DNA of 64,000 bases, taken from positions 66,525,001 to 66,589,000 of the forward strand of contig NC_088922.1 in NCBI RefSeq assembly GCF_038396675.1, given 5' to 3'. Both the position numbers and the translations under genes were made by a program. This DNA is from Hydra vulgaris. Taxonomy: Eukaryota > Cnidaria > Hydrozoa > Anthoathecata > Hydridae. The notes below the pieces were generated by a model. It was not told the origin of the DNA. It worked only from the letters and a program-made list of their open reading frames with translations, and ran no database searches. This document shows positions 35,930 through 47,989 of this stretch, one piece after another; positions within the stretch are counted from its first letter, which is position 1, and each line of letters opens with the position of its first letter.

Positions 35930-36440
35930 TTACGAAAAATTACAAATTATGTTCAAAATTCGAAATATTATTCCCTAATTTTGGACTGCACACCTGATGC
36001 TGGTCACCATAAGCAAATGACTATGATTATGCGAATATACAATATTGGGAGTAGAACAGTTAAAATCAATGAATATTTTGTGGGATTCCTACCTGTCAAT
36101 TACAGCACTGGTTTAGGTCTTGTGCAAGCATGCTTACAAAAGCTTAGAGATCTGAATTTAAATATGAAACTAAGGATATAATAGTAGAGCAAATATGCTG
36201 CAGTTGTGGTATATCAAAACGAATAGATGAAACTAATTCGAAATCATTTTATGTGCCACAGTCTCAATCATGTTTTTGGATACATGTTCGTTCGGCAAAA
36301 TGTTCGTTGCAATGACTCTTTTTGGAAGCTTGCATCAAATTTATCTTTTGTTTAGTGCATTAACACAGGCTGAGCAGATCTTTAAAACTCATGTACAAAA
36401 TTTGACGGTAAAACCTATTTTCCATACACACTGAGAATGC
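35930..36440 (+). mobile_element. hAT transposase remnant (DUF4371 part)
   Basis: Plus strand reads KYYSLILDCTPDAGHHKQMT (35965-36020), FVGFLPVNYSTGLGLVQACL (36080-36140), then shifted frames with CATVSIMF, ALFGSLHQIYLLFSAL. The order matches 22080-21600 of the hAT at 20529-22860 but the sequence is from another subfamily. Ends missing. Confidence 0.82.
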
Positions 36441-36464
36441 AAAATCATTAGTCTGAAATTTGTT

Positions 36465-36730
36465 CGTTATCTAATAGCTGCGCTGCTGCTATTAGATAAC
36501 GGTGTTATCGGTAATTATTAGTATATCGATAATTATTGTATATTGCTATTAGATAACGGTGTTATATTAGATAACGGTGTTAAGATTATATTAGATAACG
36601 GTATTAAGATTCTCTTATTAATATTTTACCAGATCTTTTACCATCACCTTATTTTATAGATTATAAGATCTATTAGATAACGGTGTTATTAGATAACGGT
36701 GTTATACTAGATAAAGGTGTTAAGATGAAC
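36465..36730. repeat. Seven-copy cluster of TTAGATAACGGTGTTA
   Basis: Copies start near 36494, 36544, 36562, 36588, 36672, 36687 and 36707 (the last two or three carry changes). One reverse-complement copy at 36468-36481 pairs with the first direct copy in a 14-bp hairpin. Confidence 0.85.
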
Positions 36731-36964
36731 GGTGTTCAAAAAAATAAAATTTTTAAAACGCGAATACACAAGAAGCCAAGTTTGGGACAAATTTAAAAAA
36801 AATGTGATTACAAAAAAAATTTCGAAAATATTGACATTATAAATATTGACATACCTTGTGCTCAAGCGGCAAAGTACCCCGAAAAATGCTAAAATTGTTT
36901 CTAAATTATTTGGCTTTTAGCGCAAGGTAAATCTCAATATTTTGTAAAAACTTTTTTCTCTAAT

Positions 36965-37200
36965 GTGATCATAATGGTCCAAGTTTTTTATTAAGATTGT
37001 TGTGTATCCTGGTTTTTTTCATAAGTGTTGTTTAAAATAGAAAAAAGATTTCGCATAATATGCAAAAAAATAAAATTCTTTATTTTGCGCACTTGCGCTG
37101 AAATATTTTTTTGTCAAATTATTTTTTGATATAAACACTAATTATGAAAAGACTAGGATACACAACAATCTAAAATAAAACTTTAAACCATTATGATCAC
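36965..37200. mobile_element. MITE, 236 bp, about 50-bp TIRs
   Basis: The left end GTGATCATAATGG with ATTGTTGTGTATCCT and the right end carrying the reverse complement AGGATACACAACAAT with CCATTATGATCAC. The centre is AT-rich and non-coding. A third GTGATCATAATG follows at 37207. Confidence 0.88.
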
Positions 37201-37671
37201 TTTAGAAAGTGATCATAATGAATCATAGAAAGTGTACGTACGCGGAGGGATGGGGTCTTCGAAACGTACAAGTTCGTACAAGGGGGAAGGAGGGGGGGCG
37301 ATTCCTAAATCAGTGACTTTACTGCGCACGTACTTTATGGATGGCCCCTTATATAAACATATACATTATAACATTAAAAGAATCTCCAACTATGCAACAC
37401 ATTGATTATGCGTAGATCTTAAAGTTTAGCTTCTCTACTGTATTAAAATGCATAGTCATAATAATAAATAGATTAGTTGGTAACATAAAAAAGTTAAAGA
37501 AGCAAAAAAATATAAATTGTTGCCTTTATTCCACCTGTAGCAAATTTTCCTAATAACACAGTGTGTTTTTTTTTTTTGTAAACAAATAATCCTATTTATT
37601 CGACAAATAAAGAAACCAAGAAAATTGGGCAATACAAGTAGATAAAGAAACCAAGAAAATGGGGCAGTACT
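37201..37671. other. No gene seen
   Basis: Includes a G-rich patch at 37280-37300 (AAGGGGGAAGGAGGGGGGGC) and a short duplicated word AGATAAAGAAACCAAGAAAA, with no coding signal. Confidence 0.6.
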
Positions 37672-37733
37672 AGAAAGTGTGTTATTTTAATAGTTATATT
37701 TTTCCACATAACTATTAAAATAACACACTTTCT
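37672..37733. repeat. Perfect 26-bp-arm hairpin
   Basis: AGAAAGTGTGTTATTTTAAT begins the left arm; the right arm is its exact reverse complement ending ACACACTTTCT. The loop is about ten bases. Confidence 0.9.
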
Positions 37734-38589
37734 TAGAATTTCTTTAGATTGCGCGCTCAAATTAATATTTATTTAAGCTTTTGTTCCCTGTTGCAGATAA
37801 AACATGTTGCTTTTTAATTTAATGCAATACGTAGGTAAAAAATTAACTCCTTATAGAATAAGCTTTTATCAAGAGTTTGAGAAATATTGTTACCACATCT
37901 TTTTAGATTGCGATATCAACTACTTAGAGATTTATCGTTGAGCTTTGGTAAACTACAAAGCTAAAATATGTAGCTGTCAACAAATATCATTTGAAAACTG
38001 CTAACTAAAAACGTACAAAATGTATATACATACATAGGGAGAGATGTGGACAGGGACCAACCCAAAATTCTAGTTAGGAAAGGTCAATAGTCTCTGTTAT
38101 CTAATGCAAAAAACTGTATTTCTTCCCTTCCATTTAGCAAACATCACTCTGTCTCCATGTGTGCGGTTAAAACCACATGTTTGTAAAGTATCCCTAAAAA
38201 GTGTTTTTTGATCGGTAAAGTGAGGCAAAGAAAATTATTGTCCAACTTCACCATTTTTTGATGAAGATTACTTAGTTTATAATTTTATTAGTTTTTAAAT
38301 AATAACTTTTGATAGAATGTCGTTAAAAACTTGTTTTATCACTTTACCCACATTTGCCACACTTTACCTCAATGGCATTATAACTCTAAAATAAAATTAA
38401 AAAAAAAAAAAAACTTTGTAATAACTTGTTTTTAATCTTTATTAATTTAAAAAATGAAACCACTGCTCGAAATGATGTTTTATTAGTTAAAATAACAAGC
38501 AAAATTTTCGTAAATGTGTGTAATTTGTCACTTATGTATTGTATCATAAATTTTGTTTAAATTCCTTCAAAGATTTTTCGTTGACAGTT

Positions 38590-38850
38590 TTTTCCAGTTA
38601 AGAATTCCATAGTGGCATGATTCTACTTGTTAAGAAGTCTAACTGCTTTGCTAATAATTTCCTTGTTGCATCTGAACTTGAGTCCTCTGGTGTATAAATT
38701 TTTAAATAATGATGTATTAACAAGTTCAAATTTTTCTATTTCTTTAATCATTTTGTACACCTGTATTGTGTCTCCTCTGGATCTTTTCTGCTCCAGAGTT
38801 GTTTTAGGTTTGACAAGACTATCTTTATATGCTAAGTTTTTTTGATCGGA
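38590..38850 (-). mobile_element. LINE C-terminal fragment, reverse strand
   Basis: Minus strand reads LEQKRSRGDTIQVYKMIKEI then LYTRGLKFRC and SKAVRLLNK, the RRLRGD.I.VYK...TRGH layout downstream of many LINE RT domains. Continues as frameshifted sequence below 38600. Confidence 0.78.
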
Positions 38851-39399
38851 AACTATTTTATATAATTTTTATATCATATATATAAGATAAAGATAACAAA
38901 AAAACAACAAATGAAAGTATTGTTAGAATATAAAGAATAAGTAAGATCTATATTATCCAAAATCACATCTAGATTATCCAAAAGTTTGTCCAGAAGAAAC
39001 TAAAAAGTGAAGTTAGATTACTAAACGTTGATACATTACGCTTCTGCCGACAAAACGCTAAACCACTGCCAAGGTATGGTTCACCTTCTTTGGCAGTGAA
39101 CCTGAAAACAGCATACATACATATATTTGCAGAAACGCATAAAGCCAGACATTTGCATTCATTCTTTTTTTTTATATTTTTCTTTTCCTTTACTTTTTTT
39201 TTTTATTATTTTATTTTTACCTTTTAAATATTACCCTGCAAGCATGTTTTTGTTTACAAAAATTTTTTTTCAGTCTAGTTAGATTAGTACTTCCCCAGGC
39301 AGTTACAGTAATTTACAGTAAGATAGATAGCTGTGTATTAACAAAAAATATAGTTTCTTAATGATGCATTATTTAGTGAAAGTTTTATTTTATATGGAA

Positions 39400-39980
39400 A
39401 TATTTTTTAAGACGTTATTTTCAATATGAGAACTCAATGTTTTTCTTCTAAAGTTACTCCTAAAAAGTTTTTGGTTGATTCCCTTTTCGTTATTATCTTA
39501 CTAATTAGAAAATATTAATAATATTGGGTTTATTAAATTTAAACTTTAGTTTTCTATACATTTAATGAAATTCGGTTAGTTATAAGCTACTCGTTTTATT
39601 TATCTAATATTTTGTTATAAATTTTTTTCAAACTTTGATATCTTTATGAGAATAAAGTAGATTAGAATCATATGCAAATAAAAAGTGTTTAATATTTTTG
39701 ATACTAAGTATAAATCATTTATATTAATTAAAAAAGTAATGGCTCTAAAATAGAATCTTGAGTTACCCCACAAGTTAATAAGTATTTTTTGAACCTTTTG
39801 ATTCGTTAAATTTAAATTGCTTCCTGTTAGTCAAGCATTTTTTAAAACATCGTAAGTTTTGGTTTTTAACACCATAGTGTTATTGCCAGTTGAAGAAAAA
39901 GTGTTATTTTACTAATTTATTACTACTATGTTTTTAAGAACATTGAGGACTCTTTCTGTAGAATGCACTACCATATTTGA
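39400..39980 (-). mobile_element. LINE RT fragment, reverse strand
   Basis: Minus strand reads CGVTQDSILEPLLF at about 39730-39775 (a damaged GVPQGSILGPLLF), then NRISLNVxKTK (39540-39580), the N.LSLN..KT motif after the catalytic core. Broken by stops. Confidence 0.7.
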
Positions 39981-40299
39981 CATAATAGAAGGTTGATTAT
40001 TAATAGATAAAAATACTAAAAACCAACTTCAATACAAATATGCTATGACAAATATTGAGGATAAATATTTCACTTTTCTTCGGCTTTGATCATAAAATAT
40101 TATTTAACTTGGATCAATATAGCTATCCTAAAGAAAAATTTGCTTCTTATATAAATATATAATTAAAAGAATCGTTTAAGAACTAGTTAGCGTATTAAAC
40201 AAAACAAAAAATCATACACTAATATGAGTTTGAAACTCACAAATTAATTTATAAATCTTTTATTTATTTTTGCATTTAAAACTTTTTTTAAACTTTTTT

Positions 40300-41390
40300 A
40301 TACTTAAATTAAATATGATGACCACCAAAGAAGACAAAGTTAATTTCTATGAAACAATTACTCACCTTGCTCAGAACATACAACACACTTTCTCATTTTA
40401 GCAACTAGCAGCATCTACTTTGCTGAGCAACTTAAAGCGTTTCAAAACAAGAAGCAGCTTCTGTTCATGATTTCTAACTGAATGCAACTGTCTTAATTCT
40501 TTATTTACGCAGTTATTCTAACACTCTTCCTCTTTAGTTAGTTAAATTGGAAGCAGTTTATAAAAAACATCGAAAAAATCTATTCCAAGTTTCTATATTA
40601 TCAATTACACTACAAAGTTTATAGTGGTTACTTAAGACAATTTAACAATAGTTACCTACAAACACATTACCATGGTAAGCTTGTGGCTCACCTACATATC
40701 ATAAAGGGTCTGAAAAAGAGCCCTATCATGAGACTCTATGTTAGTTTTGTACTTTTTTCATGATCCTCACACTCTATCTGCAATAGAATAAAGTCAACTT
40801 CTAAAACTTCACGTTGTAAAGTATATTGACTATAATACTATGATCAATTGCAGATAGACTTTCTATATTTTCACTCTGATATCCTAAACAATTATAGCTC
40901 TCTATATCACACATTACACTCTTTTCAGAATCATCAATAATTTCACAATATTGATCAAATTACATACAACTAGCAGGTTTATAATGCATAGAGACATGAC
41001 TTTTTAAAGATTTTAACTCAATTAGGTCTGCAGAAGTAGGAAAACTAGCCATTGAAATCTGGTGTCTCATAACATCATCAATGAAATGAAAATCTCACTC
41101 TATGATTATCTGAACTTTTTATCTTTTAATTTAAAATCTGATAACTGAATAAAGAATAAAAGCAGTATTCTCACAACAATCTGAACCCTGATACATACAA
41201 AATGAATGAATTGACAACTTCAAAGTGGAATTTTATGTTTTCCCCACCTTTATTCTTAGTAAAAAGACGCCATACCGCTTTTTCAAAAACAATGTCAGTT
41301 GTTAAAAACTTCTTCAATACAAGTTATCGTATTCTTTACCATTAATAAAAAGATTGTTCTCAGCCGTGGGCATCTATAATTTTTTTTTTA
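40300..41390 (-). other. Degenerate coding remnant of an unidentified element
   Basis: Minus strand gives shifting-frame protein-like stretches: AYHGNVFVGNYC at 40670-40700, QYTLQREVLEVDFILLQIEC at 40770-40830, and FEKAVWRLFTKNKGGENIKF with HFEVVNSF near 41210-41290. The YHGN.FVGNHC-type motif occurs, as far as I recall, in repetitive uncharacterised cnidarian proteins. Probably a decayed DNA transposon, identity open. Confidence 0.45.
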
Positions 41391-41604
41391 ATTAACTTTT
41401 TACCAGGTAAAATATCACAACATAGAACAATTACTTTCAAAATCTGAACCAGCTAACAATTAAAGAAATGTAAAAGGAAATTTAGATCGTTTAGCTTTAC
41501 TACGTGTTATTAAAATAAATTAAAACTTACCACAGCTTAACTTAATACAGATATGTTTAACTAATGGCCTATCTACTGAGGTAGCATGGAGTTTATTCCA
41601 CTAA

Positions 41605-42542
41605 GGGTAGGTTAGAGTAATATGAGCACCTTGGTAATATGAGCATACTAAAAGATTTCTTAGATGTGAAGTGAAGTTGTTTTGTATTTTTGAATCGACC
41701 TTATGTGGTGATAACAGGAATCAGTACAATTAGCGTAAATTTATAAGCTGTAATTAGCGGCTATCATCTAATTAAAACGCTGTTAAATCTAATTAGAGCG
41801 TTGTTATCATAATATCATCACGCATGAATAAATCTGTGGCGCGAAGTTTTGGTGCTAAAATAATAAAATTAATTTTTTCATAAAGAAAAATATGTAAGCT
41901 AAAATCCAATTCATTTGTGTTTGAAAAACAATACATAGAAACATTTAGCTTTGACTTTATTGAAAGATGCCATTTTAGTGTAATATGAGCATGCTCAAAT
42001 TACCCAGTGTTTTTCATTGAAATTACCTAGTTTAAAGTCCTAAAATAGCAGTGATTTTAATTGCTTTTCGAATAAAAACAAGACTTAGTAAAAATTTTAA
42101 TGTTTTAACAATATTGAATATTTTTATTCAAAAAATTTAAATTCATTAAGTTTGAGTTAATAAAATTGAAAAATTAACGAACTGATTTTTTCTTTTTTTT
42201 GTTGTTGCGGAAAACATAGTAGTATTGTTTCATCAAAAGTGGTTCATCATAAATGAGTTTTAATTGTCAGGTTGTCATAGACATTTTATTACTTAATGTT
42301 ATTTTTTTGAGCTAATTTAAAGTGCTCATATAACCAAGTGGTCAGGGTAATATGAGCACTTTTGCTACTTTTTTAAAACCTCTATGTTTTTAAGAAAAAA
42401 ATTCGGGTGCTCAAATATCTTAGTGAATCATGAGTAGGTATTCCTAAAAATTATTTATTCGCAAAAGTTTTGGATCAGGCATAATTATTTTTGAAAACAT
42501 TTCAATTTTTGCTTAAGATGCTCATATTACCTTAATCTACCC
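41605..42542. mobile_element. Non-autonomous element A, TIR with GGTAATATGAGCA
   Basis: The left end GGGTAGGTTAGAGTAATATG and the right end, whose reverse complement reads GGGTAGATTAAGGTAATATG, pair over about 26 bp. TAA flanks both ends and could be a 3-bp target duplication. 938 bp, no ORF. The core TAATATGAGCA recurs near 41618, 41636, 41981 and 42347, and inverted near 41992, 42326 and 42518; 41979-42003 is a head-to-head palindrome of two copies. Confidence 0.82.
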
Positions 42543-45465
42543 TAAATCCACGGAACTATTCAGTACCATAAATGTCATAGTCTAAATTAGAATCGGCAAC
42601 AATTAAATCTTTATTACTGTTAACAAAACATTTGCAAATTCGGTAAATTTTTTCTGTTTTATATAAAACTATAAAAAAATGTTTTATATAAAAAATAAAA
42701 ACAAAAATAAGCAAAAGTTCTTGATGTCAAGAAACTTATATTTATTATTTTTTTTTTTTTTTACTCTAATTATTTTTTCATCATTTTTTTATCATAAGCA
42801 GATGCATATTTACGTTTTGCTATTTTCAATTAATTAAAAAAAAAAGTTACATTGCCATTATATTTGCTCAACATTAGTTTTTTTCTTAAAGAAGTTAATT
42901 GGTCAACTTGACTACTTAGTTCCTGGTTCCTTTCTAAAATGAAAAAGTCATCAGCATCTGCCTTTTTTTTTTTTTTTTTTTTTTTTGTGGAGCTTGAGAC
43001 CCTCCTTGCATTTTAAAAAACGATTCGTTTTTCGAAAGTTGACAAATTTTGTAATCTAAGCTTTTATCAGGCGTGTTAACGTTAGAGCACATTTTATCAG
43101 ACTCATTATTTCTATTGGAAAAATAAATCTCCTACTACTAAATCTATTCTTAATATAAAGACTGTCAATAAAATGGAAATCACATTTTTTTGTGAACTTA
43201 TCGTTTATTATTCGCCTAACAAAAGGAAAGGTACATTCATCTTTACAACCATCTTTCCATCCAATGTATAATTTTAAAATTTTTTTTCAATCACTTGAAA
43301 ACCAGTTATAGATCCCCCAAATATGGAGTATTAGGGGTATACATCATATCTCTGATATGGGTTATGAGGGGTATGCATCTGCCCTCTCCCTCCCCTCCCC
43401 CCTCCCCCCCCCCCAGACACTCACACACCAGAACCTGAAAGCCTTAAAACGCAAATCTAATATAAAATACAAAAGTATTTCAACATTCAAAAAAATCTAT
43501 ATTTATTGACAAATAGATGATCTAGATAAAAAAAGATCGAACAACATATCAGATATTAGTCAGATAAAAAATCCGCCAAACTTTGTTTATTTATTCTTCT
43601 AAATATAACTCGCCAAAACAGTCGTTTCAATAAAATTCCTCAGATAGCTTGAAAAGTAAAGTTACGTCATTGCTTTAAAATGTAAACATAAATTTAAGAA
43701 AAGAAATAAAGAAAACTTGTTGCTAAACATGCAAAGCTTTAAAACAAATTGCCGATTATTGCCGGTACATAAAATGTTTTTATGATTTTAATATGCCGGT
43801 ACATAAAATATTTTATTAAAAGGTAAAATTTTAATGACTTTTGTCATCCATCAAAGATATTGCGTTTTGCATTTAAAAGTGATAAAGTTGACAATATTAT
43901 GAATGGCATTAAAAATGGACTTTTTGTAAAAACAAGTGTTGTGGCTAGTTGATAGGAGCCCCCTCTTTCCCCTCTCCCCCAAAACAACAACAACAACAAC
44001 AACAACCAAATCTTAAATCTTTAAAATTTTCCCGCTAGGTATTGATATAAATACGAGTTAAATTAATCAAGAGTTGTATACTATCAAAAGTTACGCTTTC
44101 AGAAATAATTACGCTATTACAAATATTCGAAGGTGATTAAGTTGGTTTTGATTGTGCTCGTTTTAAAATGAAAGTTTTAAAAGAAAATTGTAAATTACTA
44201 TATTATCCAATAATGTTGATGAGTTTTGAGTTATTGTTTTTGCTTTGTTAATAGTTGGGATTAGGTTATATTAGAGAAGCGTATCAATAAAATATTTGAC
44301 TCGACTACTTGTGTGATTAAGCAAATCAATGTTCATGCTAGCGTAAGCATGTTACGTTATATATTTTTTTGATTACAAATGTGCGCAGATAAGTTTAAAA
44401 TGTTTTTAAATTACCAGCTGGTTATCTTTAAACTCCATTGATGATGATGTTTTTAGTAAACTTATTTATTATTTCAACGCATTAAGACTCACAATCTGTA
44501 TTTTTTATTTTAAGATCGTCACGTTGAAAAAAGCCAATAGAATTGTAAATAATATTCCCACCACTTAAGCAAATATTGCGCATTTAATGAACTTTTGTAC
44601 CTTACCATGGATCTTCTTCAATCAATGCTTCTGACTCGTCAGTCTCTAATTATTGATGCCTACCTAACCGTTCCTGGTCCTCAAAATCAAATTTCCCCCT
44701 GCCAAACCTGGCAAATTGATTTGACAAACTAGAAAATTAACAGTAAAATATATTGTAGTAGTAGTTTCATTTATTTCGCTGTTAAGAATATATACAACGT
44801 ACAAATATAAAGGAAAAGGCTTGAGCACGAAAAAGTCCGTAAAATATTAAAAAATATTTACAAAACGTCAAGTATAAGAAGTTAAGAAACAAAAAAGTGC
44901 TAAAAAATTAAAAGTAAACCTAGTTAAGAAAGATATAAAATGTATAAATATATATGAGTATATACATACACACATACGCACATGACACATACGCACATAC
45001 ATATATATATTTATTGCCTCGTATTGTCGTTTTTATTATAAAATGAATCAAATTCCATCCACAACAACATAAAATATATAAAAGTGTCAAAAATAAAATA
45101 AATATAAGATAATTTGCAAAATGATACTGCATATACTGAGTTACTTGTCACGATCGATCAATGAACGAAAAACCGTTTTTATTTCTATTTGCATATGAAG
45201 CAGCAGTACTATGTGTATCCTGTCTGCGTTTCCGTTAAAATAGCTAATACTTTTAAGTCACAAATACTCTAGTTGTACTCGCAATAGCATATTTTTTTCA
45301 GAAGTTGCGACACATTTTCGTACGTCACTTTAATTTTGGCAGAATGTACAAATTGTACTGATGCATTTTTTTCCCCATTTTGCAACAATACCACCTTTAA
45401 ACTAGTCTTCAATGAGCCGGTGAACAATCATCTTTTGTATAAACTGCGTTCAACCCTTAGACATG
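42543..45465. other. No gene recognised
   Basis: Spacer with a poly-T run at 42965-42986, a C-rich tract at 43380-43422, a CAA microsatellite at 43984-44005, and short CACATACG repeats at 44965-45000. The minus strand at 43150-43290 (DGKMVVKMNVPFLLLGE) may be another scrap of the element at 40300-41390. Confidence 0.55.
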
Positions 45466-45467
45466 TA

Positions 45468-46409
45468 GGGGAACAGGGGTAAGATGACGAATGGGGCAAG
45501 ATGACGACCAACAGTTATCTCTTAAGCAAAACTAAATTTAACAGTTGACTTTAGCTGAAAGGGAAGTAGATTAATTTTACTAGATTTATCAATGGTTTCT
45601 TTTTAAATATTATTTTTGTGACGAAAGTTAAGTATTAAAAAAGTTTTTCCGACATTGAGAAAAAAAACTTTTTATCCTCGTTTTACTTGATTTATTACAT
45701 CGCTACATCACCAGCTAAAGGTAAGCGAGAAATTTTTATTTAATTTGATGAAACTGGAAGCCATATAAGAAGTATTAGGCTATGATAATTTGATTATGTA
45801 CTGATTCTAATTCATTTTAAAGATTGTATTAGCATGGAGCAAGATGACCGGGGCAAGATGGCTTGCCTGCAATCTATATTAAACGGAAGTTTACTTGTAC
45901 TGTTTGCTATTCTTGTACTGTTCAGTCATTATTTTATTACAAAATACAATATTTGTTTGACAAAAGTTTTATTTTGTTGCGTTGGAGTTTGCTACAAACT
46001 GATTACTAGGTTGTTACTGTTTTTTTTTTGCATTGACCGATATAAATGTATAATTTATTAGTTTTAAAAGTTACACCTTTATTTGTATTACTTTTTTAAT
46101 AAAAAAGAATTTGTGATGATGGTTTTTGAGGCGTTTATAGCTTCATAGAGTTTTCTTTTCTTAAAGTTTTAAACTTTGTTAACTCAAATCGTCATCTTGC
46201 CCCGTATGCGGGGCAAGATGACGATTTGAGTTAACATCGTTTAATGAGTTTTTCCTTAGCTATTTTCTACTTTTAGAGTGGCTTTTTGATACATCAGTGA
46301 CGCGGAATGATTTTTTATCACTTTTAAATCAAGTTTTAATTTTTGGGACAGATATTGACTAAGATACAGGCATTTTTCGAAACGTTCGTCATCTTGCCCC
46401 ATGTTCCCC
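45468..46409. mobile_element. Non-autonomous element B, TIR with GGGGCAAGATGACGA
   Basis: Left end GGGGAACAGGGGTAAGATGA; right end reverse complement GGGGAACATGGGGCAAGATG; TA on both sides. 942 bp. The core GGGGCAAGATGACG recurs at about 45493, 45850 (variant), 46192 (inverted), 46208 and 46387 (inverted). Positions 46178-46232 form a perfect palindrome built from two head-to-head cores. No credible ORF. Confidence 0.87.
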
Positions 46410-46570
46410 TATCAATAAAATCAACTGCATATACACCTTGTACAGAAAGTTTAAACGCACTTGTTTTCTTAACGTAAATAATACTTTTAAGAAATCATAA
46501 CCTGATAAATTATGAGATGTACTCTGTATTTTTATGTTTATTTATACTATGGCTATAATTTATTAATCTA

Positions 46571-47700
46571 GTGGAGGGTGGTGAGAAATTAACTGAGCCA
46601 TTAACTCCTTTCAATTTTTTGAAAAAACGCATTTTGATAAGAAAACTCGTAACACTAGTTTATTGAGTGATTTTTATTGAAATTTTTTAGCATTATTTAA
46701 ACACTCATCAGCCTGTTAGCATATGGATATTTCATTTGGATTCCTATTCTTATTTTATTTCGAATAAAAACCGCAAATACAATTTGATTCAAAATTCAGC
46801 AATTTTTAACTGATCGAACCTTGTCAAAGTATCATATTTTCATGGGGTAAAGAATTGTTTCATCGAAAACAAAATGGCATTCAAAAGTCATTTGAATGCA
46901 TAAAAAGAAAATGAGCAATAGAGAAATTTGTAGACGCTCAAATATTTCTGAGTTCAGCATTCGTACAACAATAAAAAACTACTAGTAGTGTCACTGATAA
47001 ACCTCGTATTGGGCGTCCGAAAAAACTGATACACGCGATGAAAACATGCTTTATAAGCTAAGCTAAGCAGAGGCAAACCAAAAACAGGAGTATAAGTTTT
47101 AAGTGCAGAAATCAAGAGTTCGCTTGAAGACAAAAGTTAGTCGAACGATAATAATAAGTTATTACGCAAGAATGAACTAAATTCGTTTCATGGTGTAAGA
47201 AAGCTTTTGTTGACGTTAACCGATCGCCAAAGACAAAAAAAAAAATGGTGCAAAGAGCGTTTAAATTATTCAGTGGAACAATAGAAAATAATTATCTTTA
47301 GCGATGAGTCGAATTTCGAAATTATTGAATGAAAAAACAAGGGATTTATTCTTCGCAAAATTACGGGAAAATATTTGAAGGAACAGCTACTAAGCCGTTT
47401 TCAAAAGATGCTTGTTCCGTCTGCATATGGGAATGTATATCAGGCGCAGACGTTGGCTGTCATAAAATACACGAAGAAAGATCAAACCAATATGACTAAA
47501 GTGAAATTCTAGAAAATGCGCTTATCTCTAGTCGCAAATTGTTCCAGGCAGATCAAAACCACTTATTTCAACGAGATATTGCTCCATGCCATAAAGCACA
47601 TTTAAAAACTGATTATTTCCTCAAAATTAATATTCGACTCATGCCTCGGCCAGCACAATCACCTGACTTAAACCCGATTGAAAATTTATGGAACTGGATC
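46571..47700 (+). mobile_element. Tc1-type element, DD34E, right end lost
   Basis: The left end GTGGAGGGTGGTGAGAAATT follows TA at 46569. The transposase is read in pieces: CRRSNISEFSIRTTIK near 46935, KPRIGRPKK (46995-47025), IFSDESNFEI (47295-47330), LFQRDIAPCHKAHLK (47565-47610) and SPDLNPIENLWNWI (47655-47700). Catalytic D, D and E are visible, with 34 residues between the last two. Many stops; sequence after 47700 is unrelated. Confidence 0.85.
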
Positions 47701-47849
47701 AGGCTCGTCTTTAGGTCATTCTGGCCCCGCAGCGAAATAACGGTTGTGGTTGCTCTAATACCCCGCCCCCTTTCTCACAAGTTGCCCGGAAAAATAAATT
47801 TGCACCTTAACTCGATTTTTTTAATATAGCTTACTTAATAAATATTACT

Positions 47850-47985
47850 GCATTAAACCTTAAATTAACAAGTAAATGTGATTGTAATTAGACCTTAAAC
47901 AAGTAAATGTGATTGTAATTAGACCTTAAACAAGTAGATTTAATTGTAATTAGACCTTAAACAAGTAAATGTAATTGTAATAGAT
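47850..47985. repeat. 31-bp tandem repeat, about 4 copies
   Basis: The unit starts AAGTAAATGTGATTGTAATT and ends AGACCTTAAAC. Confidence 0.9.
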
Positions 47986-47989
47986 TAAT

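Noticed and set aside
45834..46061. 75-residue frame in element B
   Set aside because: Begins within repeat core words and has no family signature.
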